Origin: Kiloniella laminariae DSM 19542
Lineage (GTDB): Bacteria; Pseudomonadota; Alphaproteobacteria; Kiloniellales; Kiloniellaceae
DNA: 52,956 nt
Direction: 5' to 3'
Assembly: GCF_000374005.1 (NCBI RefSeq)
Contig: NZ_KB893169.1
Coordinates: forward strand, 40,631 to 93,586
Positions within the stretch are counted from its first letter, which is position 1. The number at the start of each line of letters is the position of its first letter. Made by a program: the position numbers and the translations under genes. Under the pieces are notes generated by a model. The model did no database searches. It saw only the letters and a program-made list of their open reading frames with translations, and was not told the DNA's origin. Positions 26,682 to 34,610 of this stretch are shown one piece after another.

Positions 26682-26966
26682 GAAATAATTTTCCCTCGGG
26701 TTGCGAGCAGTTGTCTCAAGTCAGTCCCCAACTCATCCACTCCACCTTTGCAGGTGCGGGTGGACACGGCTGGCATAAAACTCACTCCAATTTCGCTGAA
26801 CTTTATATAGAAACTTTACCCTATCAACAATCAGGAATAACCAATTCCTCCTGCTTTGGGGCAAAGCTTTGCTGTTAAATCCTAATATTTTATTTACTTA
26901 AACAATTTAGAGTAGATGGAGACACTTAATTCCGATGGAATATTCGGACATAAAATAGGCAGAATT

Positions 26967-27365
26967 ATGAAGCGTTTTTTCGGAGCCATCCTGGGCTGTT
27001 TATTGACTTTCGGCTCCCTTTCCGGCTGTAGCTGGTCTGACCCGGTGATGCTCACCGCCAGTGTTGGCACCCTTGTCTATACCGACAAGACCATCACGGA
27101 TCACTTTACCAGCTGGGCAATGGCCAAAGACTGTTCCATTCTCTACACCTCCAAAGGAGAGGCTTATTGTCGGGACGAAGAGCTGGAAGCCGATCTGACC
27201 AGCACTGGCTATGAAAATCTTTATTGTTACCGGAACATCGGCGGAGTGACCTGTTATGAAAGCCCTTATGAAGAAGCCAGTTCACAGACCATGATTCATC
27301 ACAGCTCCCAGCAGAAACAACCCGCAGTTGCCAAAAGCAATCCAGCAGGCCCTGTGGTCCAGTAA
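26967..27365 (+). CDS. Small lipoprotein of unknown function
   Basis: The 132-residue protein begins with a lipoprotein signal (MKRFFGAILGCLLTFGSLSGC). The mature part has three or four Cys (DCSILYTSKGEAYC, YCYRN, VTCYES) and no family I recognise. I chose ATG 26967 because the signal starts there. It stands alone, with 285 bases to the TPR gene and 100 to the next, and AT-rich DNA before it. Confidence 0.8.
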   Translation: MKRFFGAILGCLLTFGSLSGCSWSDPVMLTASVGTLVYTDKTITDHFTSWAMAKDCSILYTSKGEAYCRDEELEADLTSTGYENLYCYRNIGGVTCYESPYEEASSQTMIHHSSQQKQPAVAKSNPAGPVVQ

Positions 27366-27464
27366 GCGAAGAAGAAACTCCCCTGCCCTACGATTAAGTG
27401 GATATTTGCACGAAAATCAGCCAATCTATGAGTGAGAAGGAGAATAGTAGGAGACACATTCTGT

Positions 27465-27803
27465 ATGACATCTGTCTATTATCTGGATAAAAAACACTCA
27501 AAACCCTTTTCCGTTACCTTTGATCGCAAGGAGCTTGGCATGCTCCTGTCCATTTACAGCCAGAGAGTTGCCCGAGGCGAATGGCGTGACTATGCAATTG
27601 ATCTTCTAGATGACTGCGCGGTCTTTTCCATATTCAGACACGCCCACGAGACTCCCCTCTTCGCTATCATCAAAGCCAAGGGGCACAAAAACAGATATGA
27701 CGAATTTACAGTCTTTAATGGCCAGAAACGCTTGACAAAATCACGAAACCTTCCTGAAGCTCTCGCAGTATTTGACAAACAATCACATAAGCTTAATCAC
27801 TAG
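27465..27803 (+). CDS. DUF2794 domain protein
   Basis: A short cytoplasmic protein of unknown function found mainly in alphaproteobacteria. Its 112 residues hold the DUF2794 signature: SKPFSVTFDRKELGMLLSIYSQRVARGEWRDYAIDLLDD and PLFAIIKAKGHKNRYDEFTVFNG. ATG 27465 with TAGGAG upstream is chosen. It is monocistronic. Confidence 0.88.
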   Translation: MTSVYYLDKKHSKPFSVTFDRKELGMLLSIYSQRVARGEWRDYAIDLLDDCAVFSIFRHAHETPLFAIIKAKGHKNRYDEFTVFNGQKRLTKSRNLPEALAVFDKQSHKLNH

Positions 27804-27943
27804 AAACGAATTTGTTATACATTGTAGTCGCCTCATCACGGGCCACAGCAAGTGGACCACGAAATAACTGATAAAAACTTATAAAGGGTTCCCCCGCCTT
27901 ATACGGCTGATTCAGGGTTGAACCGGAGAAGGAAACAGAGGAC

Positions 27944-28975
27944 ATGCAGATCGTGGATAGTTTTGCCAAGGCCGAGGAATACGCAAAACTGGCCTTTGCA
28001 ACCATGAAGCAAAGGGGTATTCCCGCCACCCCCCAGAACTACACCCTCTGGTATGACTATGTCAGCGATAAAAATCCAGAGCTGAAAATGGCCCTTGATG
28101 CCATTCTGGACCAGGAGGGCAGCTTTTCTCCTGAAATCTGCCAGCAGCTGTTCCAGAAATTTTACCAGATCGAAGGCAACCACAGTGATGAAATTCACCA
28201 GGTCGGTCTGAAGTTGCAAAGCACCATGAAACAGGTGATGGAACAGATCGGTGTCGCCGGCAGCGACAGCGAGAATTACGGCGAGAAAATCGCTAGCCTT
28301 GCTACCGATATCGCCAGTGAAGACAACGTTGCCTCGCTCAAAAGCTTTGTCGAGGAGATCGTTCTGGAAACGGCCGCGATCACAGAAAAAAACAAGGCTC
28401 TGCAAAACCAGCTACAGCAATCTTCGCAGGAAATCAGCAAACTTCAGCAGAATCTTGACCGAGTCAAAGCAGAATCCCTGACCGATGCCCTGACCCAGAT
28501 CGGGAATCGCAAACTCTTTGATGCCAAGCTGATGCAGGAAGCCGGTAACGCTTCAGCGGAAGGTACCGAGCTGTGTCTCTTGCTGATGGACATTGATCAC
28601 TTCAAAAAATTCAACGACACCTATGGTCACCGGATTGGCGATGAAGTCCTCAAGGTCGTGGGCAAGAAGCTGGTGGAAGCCGTTAAGGGCCAGGACACCC
28701 CTGCCAGATACGGCGGAGAAGAGTTTGCCTGTATTCTTCCCGACACAACTCTGGAGGATGCCGCCGAGCTGGCCGACCAGATCCGGGAGAAGATTTCCAA
28801 ACAGGTGCTCAAAAACAAAAAAACCGGACAGGAGTTTGGCCGGATTACCCTGTCTATCGGTGTCTCAAGATACGTTCTTGGGGAAGCCCTGGAGAATCTG
28901 GTCCAACGGGCTGACGAAGCACTGTACCGGGCAAAAAATCAAGGGCGGAACAAGGTCATCAAGGAGATATCCTGA
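27944..28975 (+). CDS. Diguanylate cyclase (GGDEF)
   Basis: It makes cyclic di-GMP, the second messenger for attachment and motility. The 343-residue protein has a helical N-terminal region (1-145) without a recognised sensor, a coiled coil at about 146-177 (NKALQNQLQQSSQEISKLQQ) that suits dimerisation, and a GGDEF domain at about 180-340 with the active GGEEF at 257-261. The inhibitory RxxD site, five residues before, is KGQD, so feedback inhibition may be weak. No membrane segment is seen, so it should be cytoplasmic. Confidence 0.94.
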   Translation: MQIVDSFAKAEEYAKLAFATMKQRGIPATPQNYTLWYDYVSDKNPELKMALDAILDQEGSFSPEICQQLFQKFYQIEGNHSDEIHQVGLKLQSTMKQVMEQIGVAGSDSENYGEKIASLATDIASEDNVASLKSFVEEIVLETAAITEKNKALQNQLQQSSQEISKLQQNLDRVKAESLTDALTQIGNRKLFDAKLMQEAGNASAEGTELCLLLMDIDHFKKFNDTYGHRIGDEVLKVVGKKLVEAVKGQDTPARYGGEEFACILPDTTLEDAAELADQIREKISKQVLKNKKTGQEFGRITLSIGVSRYVLGEALENLVQRADEALYRAKNQGRNKVIKEIS

Positions 28976-29125
28976 GATCAGGGACCATCTGACACCCATA
29001 ACTGGACACGAATTGGACTTGGGCTTTGGATTGGTCTTTGGATTGGTCTTGGGCGCAGGTCACCAGGATTAGAAGCCCCTCATTCCCAGTAAAGATTTCT
29101 GCCCGAATCTCTGACTAATCCCGAA

Positions 29126-29329
29126 CTAATAATGAGGAGGTTTTCGTCCTGATTCCGGTTCGGTTTCAAGCTGCTCAAGGAGGTGTTGGACTTGGTCCAA
29201 CCTGCGCGACAGGGTCTCTATTGTCTGCCACTGTTTCGCCAGAACATCGCTCAGATCATGAATAATCCGTTCCTGTTCTGCCACATGCGATTCCAGCGTA
29301 TCAATACGCATAATCAGTACTTCTGACAT
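29126..29329 (-). CDS. slyX: SlyX family protein
   Basis: The 67-residue protein of unknown role is a coiled-coil helix: MRIDTLESHVAEQERIIHDLSDVLAKQWQTIETLSRRL then an acidic tail ending GRKPPHY. This matches SlyX. The ATG at 29329 is chosen over a much longer open frame upstream that overlaps arsR and lacks family features. It is divergent from arsR. Confidence 0.85.
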   Translation of the reverse strand: MSEVLIMRIDTLESHVAEQERIIHDLSDVLAKQWQTIETLSRRLDQVQHLLEQLETEPESGRKPPHY

Positions 29330-29421
29330 CTTGCTCTCCCTAGCTCCCAGCCCTGCGCCTGTAGCAGATCTATACAGAAGCTGCGCGGGCAGGCCAATCT
29401 TTACTCTAGTTGGTCCTAAAT

Positions 29422-29439
29422 AATTATAATTCGATAATT
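29422..29439. promoter_or_regulatory. Palindrome upstream of arsR
   Basis: AATTAT-N6-ATAATT is a perfect inverted repeat. It lies 47 bases before the arsR start codon and just upstream of a TTGACA-like box (29452-29457), where an ArsR operator is expected. No experiment is implied. Confidence 0.45.
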
Positions 29440-29486
29440 CCAGAAATACAGTTGACAAATAGTTTCGGCAAGCCCATCTTCCAATT

Positions 29487-29813
29487 ATGAAAACAGATTT
29501 TGCTGCATCACAACTCGAAGCACTCGGTAAACCGACCCGGCTGGAAATCTTTCGCACTTTGATCCGTGCCGGGAATGAAGGCTTGCCTGTTGGTGCCCTG
29601 CAGGAAAGGCTGGATATTGCCCCTTCTACTCTCTCCCACCACCTGAAGACACTATTGATATCAGGGCTGATTACCCAGGAACGACAGGCCACCACCCTGA
29701 TCTGCCGCGCCAATTATCAATCAATGCAAGAACTGATCGACTACCTGATGGCTGAGTGCTGTATCGAAGGCAAGGGTATAACAGAACCGGGCTGTAGTTC
29801 CTCTCGCTGTTAG
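29487..29813 (+). CDS. ArsR-family metalloregulator
   Basis: A dimeric winged-helix repressor released by thiol-binding metalloids. The 108-residue protein has the helix-turn-helix ALQERLDIAPSTLSHHLKTL and the wing. The classic ELCVCDL As(III) site is absent. Instead the tail carries a vicinal pair Cys91-Cys92 and Cys103/Cys108, a pattern like C-terminal-site ArsR proteins such as the one from Acidithiobacillus. Copper/arsenite or antimonite is the likely signal. It is the first gene of a three-gene operon. Confidence 0.87.
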   Translation: MKTDFAASQLEALGKPTRLEIFRTLIRAGNEGLPVGALQERLDIAPSTLSHHLKTLLISGLITQERQATTLICRANYQSMQELIDYLMAECCIEGKGITEPGCSSSRC

Positions 29814-29893
29814 CAAACATGAACCGGCGGTTTTCAAAGCGAAACCGTCAATATTTTCACCCATTATTTCTATATTTCTGGAATATATGTATT

Positions 29894-31327
29894 ATGAAAA
29901 ACATGACCCCACAGACCATCGCGATTATCGGTGCAGGCCCTGTTGGACTCGCCGCAGCAGCCCGTGCACTGGAACGCGGAATCACCCCCGTAATTTTTGA
30001 AAAAGGCCCTGTTATCGGGCAGGCCGTAAGACAATGGCAACACGTCAGGATGTTTTCGCCCTGGAAATACAACATCGATGCAGCCTGCCGTCAGTTGCTG
30101 CTGGCTTCCGGATGGAAGGAACCGGATGGAGAGAGTTATCCCACAGGAGGCGATCTGGTTACACAATACCTTGAGCCCCTGGCCACCCTGCCCGCGCTAC
30201 AAAAACACCTGCGTCTTGAAAGCGAAGTCATCGCCATCTCCCGGGTTGGCTTTGACAAACTGAAAACAGCCGGACGAGAAGATGCCGCCTATGAGATCCG
30301 TTACCGCAAGGCATCGGAAGAGCTGATACTGCTTGCCGATACCGTACTTGATGTCAGTGGCACCTGGAATACCCCGAATCCGGCTGGCGCAAACGGCCTT
30401 TCCGCAATCGGCGAAAAGCAGGCTGGTGACCATATCAGCTATGGTATGCCGGATCTCCTCGGCACACAGAAATCCCGCTTCGCCCACAAACGCGTCGCTG
30501 TACTTGGTATGGGACACTCTGCCACCGGTAACCTTATTGACCTTGTTACCCTGTCCAAAGAGGCACCAGAGACCTCGATCGTCTGGCTTGTCCGTGGCAA
30601 GGATGCAGGAAAAGCTTTTGGTGGGGGAGCCAATGACCAACTGGCTGCAAGAGGGGCGCTGGGCGCAGAAATCAAACAGCTGCTGGAATCTGGGAAGCTG
30701 ACGATAGAAACCGGATTTCGCCTGGAACGAATCATTCAGACAAAGGGCGGAATAAAACTACAGGCTGGTAATGATACGGAAAAGCACGAGGTGATTGTTG
30801 ACGAACTCATCGTCTCGACCGGGTTCCGGCCTGATTACAGCTTTGCCAGCGAACTGCGCCTCGCGCTTGATCCTGCCCTGGAATGCCCTCCAGCTCTTGC
30901 TCCGCTGATTGACCCCAACGAACACAGCTGTGGCACAGTACGTCCGCATGGTGCAGCAGAACTGGCGCAGCCGGAAACAGGCTATTATATTGCCGGGATG
31001 AAATCCTATGGTCGCGCCCCGACCTTTCTGACCCTGACCGGTTATGAACAGGTCCGTTCAATCATCGCCGAGATTGCCGGAGATCACGAGGCCGCGGCAA
31101 GGGTCGAGCTGGTCCTGCCGGAAACCGGGGTCTGCTCGGGGCCGTCAGATACAGAAACCGCGCCTCCTGCCTCCTGTTGTGGCGGGGCACCAGTTGAAAG
31201 AGCTGATGCCTGCTGCGTCGCAGATGAAAAGGCCAAGGATGCCGGGGAAAGTGGCTGTGGTTGTGGCTGTGGTCCCAAAGCAGAACAGGAACCACAAAAC
31301 GAGAAGGTAATGGCTCACTATGGCTGA
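29894..31327 (+). CDS. FAD-dependent oxidoreductase with Cys-rich tail (ars-associated)
   Basis: The 477-residue flavoprotein has two nucleotide folds: FAD-binding IIGAGPVGLAAAARALERG near the N-terminus and an NAD(P)-binding fold VAVLGMGHSATGNL in mid-protein. The middle signature fits the ArsO/flavin-monooxygenase-like group. The last 60 residues hold about nine Cys, including PASCCGG, DACC and CGCGCG, which could bind a metalloid or receive it from ArsR-type chemistry. It lies 80 bases after arsR and its stop codon overlaps the MFS start by eight bases. ATG 29894 is chosen over an upstream in-frame ATG because the FAD fold starts there. Substrate unknown. Confidence 0.85.
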   Translation: MKNMTPQTIAIIGAGPVGLAAAARALERGITPVIFEKGPVIGQAVRQWQHVRMFSPWKYNIDAACRQLLLASGWKEPDGESYPTGGDLVTQYLEPLATLPALQKHLRLESEVIAISRVGFDKLKTAGREDAAYEIRYRKASEELILLADTVLDVSGTWNTPNPAGANGLSAIGEKQAGDHISYGMPDLLGTQKSRFAHKRVAVLGMGHSATGNLIDLVTLSKEAPETSIVWLVRGKDAGKAFGGGANDQLAARGALGAEIKQLLESGKLTIETGFRLERIIQTKGGIKLQAGNDTEKHEVIVDELIVSTGFRPDYSFASELRLALDPALECPPALAPLIDPNEHSCGTVRPHGAAELAQPETGYYIAGMKSYGRAPTFLTLTGYEQVRSIIAEIAGDHEAAARVELVLPETGVCSGPSDTETAPPASCCGGAPVERADACCVADEKAKDAGESGCGCGCGPKAEQEPQNEKVMAHYG

Positions 31328-32540
31328 AACAGGCGAAGGTAAAGCGAGAGGTGGAAAAACACGGGTCATCGCCGCATTAGGCAGTAGCCAGACACTTGCC
31401 TGGGCTTCAAGTTACTATCTGATCGCCATACTGGCTGATGCCATGGCCAAAGATACAAACAGCAGCCCGACCATGGTCTTTGCCGCCTTCTCCGCTGCTC
31501 TGTTACTCAGTGCCATGCTGGGACCCAAGATGGGCAAAACCATCGACCGGATTGGTGGGCGTGGCGTGCTCGTCGCCTCAAACCTTACTTTTGCTGCCGG
31601 CTTGCTGCTGTTGTCTTCTGCCGAGACAACAGCAGCTCTCTGGCTGGGCTGGGCAGTGATGGGCACCGCCATGGGCTTTGGCCTCTACGACGCCGCCTTT
31701 GCCACGCTTGGGCGGCTTTATGGCACTTCTGCCCGCTCTGCCATTACCGGGATCACCCTGATTGCCGGTTTTGCCAGTACCATTGGCTGGCCCCTGACCG
31801 CCTGGGGCGAAGCCGAACTGGGCTGGCGCATGACCTGTGTTGCCTGGGCAGCAGGCCATCTTCTGCTTGCCCTGCCGCTCAATTTTTTCTGCCTGCCCAA
31901 GTTCACTCCTGCCAGAGAGGCTTCGAGCGAAAACAGAAAAGTCCATGTCCCCCTGGACCGGACCATGTGTTTGCTCGGCTTTGCCTTTGCAGCAGGCTGG
32001 ATGGTTTCAACTGGCATGGCCGCTCACCTGCCCCGTCTGCTTGAAGCTGCCGGAGCAAGCTCTGCGCAGGCCGTTGCTGCCGGGGCGCTGATGGGCCCGG
32101 CACAGGTCGCCGCCCGGCTGGTTGAAGCCGGATATCTCAAACGCTTCCATCCGATTGTCTCGGCCCGGATCGCCGCCATCACCCACCCCCTTGGCGCATT
32201 GTTGCTGATTACCTTCGGGAGCTGGGCAGGCGGTTGGCTGGCCTTGCCCTTCGCCATTCTGCATGGCACGGGTAATGGCATCCTGACCATCGCCAAAGGC
32301 ACCCTGCCGCTTGCACTTTATGGATCGGAAAACTATGGCTACCGGATCGGCCTGCTCGGGATGCCTTCTCGCCTGGCCCAGGTTGGTGCGCCGCTCGCCT
32401 TTGGTTGGCTGATCAGTCTCTATGGTTCTGGTGCGCTGCTATTTTCTGGAGCCCTCACCCTGCTTGCCTTTGCCGCCTTTATCCTGGTGAGAACTCCCGC
32501 CCAAACCGAGGGGGTTAAGATCGTTGAGGCAGCAGGATAA
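31320..32540 (+). CDS. MFS transporter (ars operon)
   Basis: A 12-segment major facilitator of 406 residues, in the inner membrane. The usual first-loop GPKMGKTIDRIGGRG motif (MFS motif A) is present, as are many Gly/Ala-rich helices. It is translationally coupled to the flavoprotein (overlap 31320-31327) and so most likely exports the product of that enzyme or a metalloid. MFS pumps of arsenic operons include ArsK and ArsJ, but identity to either cannot be judged by eye. Confidence 0.87.
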   Translation: MAETGEGKARGGKTRVIAALGSSQTLAWASSYYLIAILADAMAKDTNSSPTMVFAAFSAALLLSAMLGPKMGKTIDRIGGRGVLVASNLTFAAGLLLLSSAETTAALWLGWAVMGTAMGFGLYDAAFATLGRLYGTSARSAITGITLIAGFASTIGWPLTAWGEAELGWRMTCVAWAAGHLLLALPLNFFCLPKFTPAREASSENRKVHVPLDRTMCLLGFAFAAGWMVSTGMAAHLPRLLEAAGASSAQAVAAGALMGPAQVAARLVEAGYLKRFHPIVSARIAAITHPLGALLLITFGSWAGGWLALPFAILHGTGNGILTIAKGTLPLALYGSENYGYRIGLLGMPSRLAQVGAPLAFGWLISLYGSGALLFSGALTLLAFAAFILVRTPAQTEGVKIVEAAG

Positions 32541-32590
32541 TATGAAATAAACCATTAAAAACCTGAAAATCCGAAACCCTGGTTTTACCG

Positions 32591-32842
32591 TCAGGTACTG
32601 AGGAAACCGACAACCATTGCCGCAAATGCTACGATATGAATCAACATGATCGCCCTATCATTCCAAAGAACACCAACGGCGAACCATCCAAAAAGCCCGA
32701 CAATGAAAAGATAGATATTCCAGGGGGTAAAGCCAAAGGCAGTCGCGGAATAGCCAAAAATCTGGATGATGGATGCCCCCCATTTCAGGAAGAAGGCAAT
32801 GTCTTCTTTAACAAGCGGGCGTGAAAGAATATCAGACTGCAC
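32591..32842 (-). CDS. DUF6552-like small membrane protein
   Basis: An 83-residue protein with two or three hydrophobic segments (FGYSATAFGFTPWNIYLFIVGLFGWFAVGVLW, IMLIHIVAFAAMVVGFLS spoken in parts) and a short N-terminal soluble tail. The pattern fits the DUF6552 family found beside SDR genes in alphaproteobacteria. Its start overlaps the SDR stop by 11 bases, so the two are co-translated. Function unknown. Confidence 0.7.
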   Translation of the reverse strand: MQSDILSRPLVKEDIAFFLKWGASIIQIFGYSATAFGFTPWNIYLFIVGLFGWFAVGVLWNDRAIMLIHIVAFAAMVVGFLST

Positions 32843-33536
32843 GGGTTAATCCTCCATCAATACGCAGGTTTTGCCCTGTCATGTATGCTGCTTCTTCGGA
32901 CGCGAGGTAGGCAATCAGGGCTGACACCTCCCCTGCACGACCATAGCGTCCCATGGGGATACGGGCCCGGCGATCTTCCGTTTCCGGCAGGCTATCAATA
33001 AAGCCGGGAAGAATATTGTTCATCCGAACATTGTCTGCTGCATATTTATCCGAAAACAGCTTGGTAAAACTGGCCAAGGCGGCACGAAACACCCCGGATG
33101 TCGGGAACAGAGGGTCTGGTTCAAAGGTTGCGAAGGTCGATATATTGATGATTGTTCCGCCCCCCTGTGCAGCCATGATCGGAGCAAGAATACGGGCTGG
33201 CCTGATGACATTCATCAAATAGACTTCCATCCCCTCATGCCAGTCCTCATCACTGATATCAAGAATTGGTCCCTTGGGACCATGTGCTGCAGAGTTGACC
33301 AACACATCCACTTGCCCCCAGCGTTCCATCGTCAGGTCGATCAGCTTCTGCAAGTCAGTTGCTGAACGATTTGAGCCGGTAACTCCAATACCACCCAGCT
33401 CTTCCCCCAGTTGTTCGCCTTTGCCTGAAGAGGAGAGGATCGCAACAGAATATCCATCTGCAGCCAAACGTCTGGCGGCATCTGCCCCCATACCACTGCC
33501 ACCTGCGGTGATGATTGCTACTTTGTTGGTTCGCAT
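32832..33536 (-). CDS. SDR-family protein lacking the catalytic Tyr/Lys
   Basis: The 234-residue protein has the SDR fold with AGGSGMGADAARRLA (a changed TGxxxGxG), NSAAHGPKG for the NNAG motif, and the TGQNLRIDGGLTRAV C-terminus of FabG-like proteins. Where YxxxK is expected (family YSASKAAL) it reads SGVFRAAL, so Tyr is Ser and Lys is Arg. It is therefore unlikely to be a classical reductase. It overlaps a small membrane protein and is divergent from a LysR regulator, which probably controls it. Confidence 0.87.
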   Translation of the reverse strand: MRTNKVAIITAGGSGMGADAARRLAADGYSVAILSSSGKGEQLGEELGGIGVTGSNRSATDLQKLIDLTMERWGQVDVLVNSAAHGPKGPILDISDEDWHEGMEVYLMNVIRPARILAPIMAAQGGGTIINISTFATFEPDPLFPTSGVFRAALASFTKLFSDKYAADNVRMNNILPGFIDSLPETEDRRARIPMGRYGRAGEVSALIAYLASEEAAYMTGQNLRIDGGLTRAV

Positions 33537-33658
33537 CTTCAGATCTCCATCTTGAATGTCCTTGTTAATAATAATATGGACCTGCCTTCCTCTCTTGACT
33601 AATCATGCTTCATCGCGCAAGGCTGTAGATATTCTACTGGCTGACAGGAAATCAAACC

Positions 33659-34537
33659 TTGCGTACGCCAAATTTAAATTCATTAAGAATGTTCGATGCT
33701 GCCGCCAGACATCTGAATTTCCGCCTTGCTGCAGAAGAGCTGAACTTGACACAGGGCGCTGTTGCTCAACAGATCCGGCGTCTTGAAAGTGACCTCGGCC
33801 TGAAACTGTTCAATCGTAAAGCGCGGGGGCTGGAGCTCACTCCTGCAGGAGAGGGCTACCATCGGCCTGTCCGCCAGGCCATGATCCTGCTTGATGATGC
33901 CACCCAGAAACTTCGCCCTGAAAACAACCTGGTGAAGCTGAGCATGACGCCCTCGTTTGCAGCAAAATGGCTGGTTCCACGCCTGGGTGCATTTGAGGAA
34001 ACACACCCCGATATTGAAGTGCAAACCGACGCCAGCGAAGGGTTGGCCAATTTTCGCTCAGACGCTGTGGATCTTGCAATACGCCTGACCTCTTCCCCCA
34101 TTCCCCAGGAACTTGACGCTATTTTTCTGGCACCGATAGAACTCTGCGCTGTCTGCAGCCCAAGTTATGCCAATGGGCTACCCCCGATCGAACAGCTTGA
34201 AGATTTCACAGCCCATCGGCTGATACAGGACAGCCACAACCAGTGGGACAAGCTCTGGGAGAAGACAGGAGTTAAAGCAACCTATCGAAAAGTGCAGTTT
34301 AACCAGACAGCCCTGGCAATGGACGCAGCGATCAACGGACAGGGGATCGCCTTGGTTCCCCGGTTGTTGATCGAACAGGATGTTCATATGGGCAAGCTGG
34401 TCGAGCTGTGGCGGGACTGCCAAGAACAGCAACCCGGATATTATCTTGTCAGTCTCAAGGAACGCCGCCCCAGCCCGGCACAACAAAAAATCACCGACTG
34501 GATTGTACAGGAAGTAAAACAGGCATCAGCGGAATAA
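33659..34537 (+). CDS. LysR-family transcriptional regulator (GcvA-like)
   Basis: A 292-residue regulator with the N-terminal winged helix (SLRMFDAAARHLNFRLAAEELNLTQGAVAQQIRRLE) and a periplasmic-binding-like effector domain. The helix-turn-helix region matches the GcvA subgroup. The start is TTG with AGGA upstream; the next in-frame ATG would cut into the helix. It is divergent from the SDR/DUF6552 pair, the usual arrangement for a LysR gene and its target. Confidence 0.92.
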   Translation: MRTPNLNSLRMFDAAARHLNFRLAAEELNLTQGAVAQQIRRLESDLGLKLFNRKARGLELTPAGEGYHRPVRQAMILLDDATQKLRPENNLVKLSMTPSFAAKWLVPRLGAFEETHPDIEVQTDASEGLANFRSDAVDLAIRLTSSPIPQELDAIFLAPIELCAVCSPSYANGLPPIEQLEDFTAHRLIQDSHNQWDKLWEKTGVKATYRKVQFNQTALAMDAAINGQGIALVPRLLIEQDVHMGKLVELWRDCQEQQPGYYLVSLKERRPSPAQQKITDWIVQEVKQASAE

Positions 34538-34557
34538 TAATGTACCACTGAAACAAC

Positions 34558-34582
34558 AAAGCCCGCCGGAATGGCGGGCTTT
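34558..34582. terminator. Bidirectional terminator between lysR and guaA
   Basis: AAAGCCCGCC and GGCGGGCTTT form a 10-bp stem with a 5-nt loop. A T-rich tail (GTTTAAC on plus; GTTGTTTC on minus) occurs on both strands. The two genes converge here. Confidence 0.85.
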
Positions 34583-34610
34583 GTTTAACAGAATGAAGTA
34601 GCCGTGGCCC

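Noticed and set aside
29024-29047. 12-bp tandem duplication CTTTGGATTGGT
   Set aside because: Only two copies in a non-coding gap; no pairing or neighbour that suggests a role.
29330-29713. Upstream extension of the slyX frame
   Set aside because: The extension overlaps arsR on the other strand and has no SlyX similarity; family length is met from 29329.
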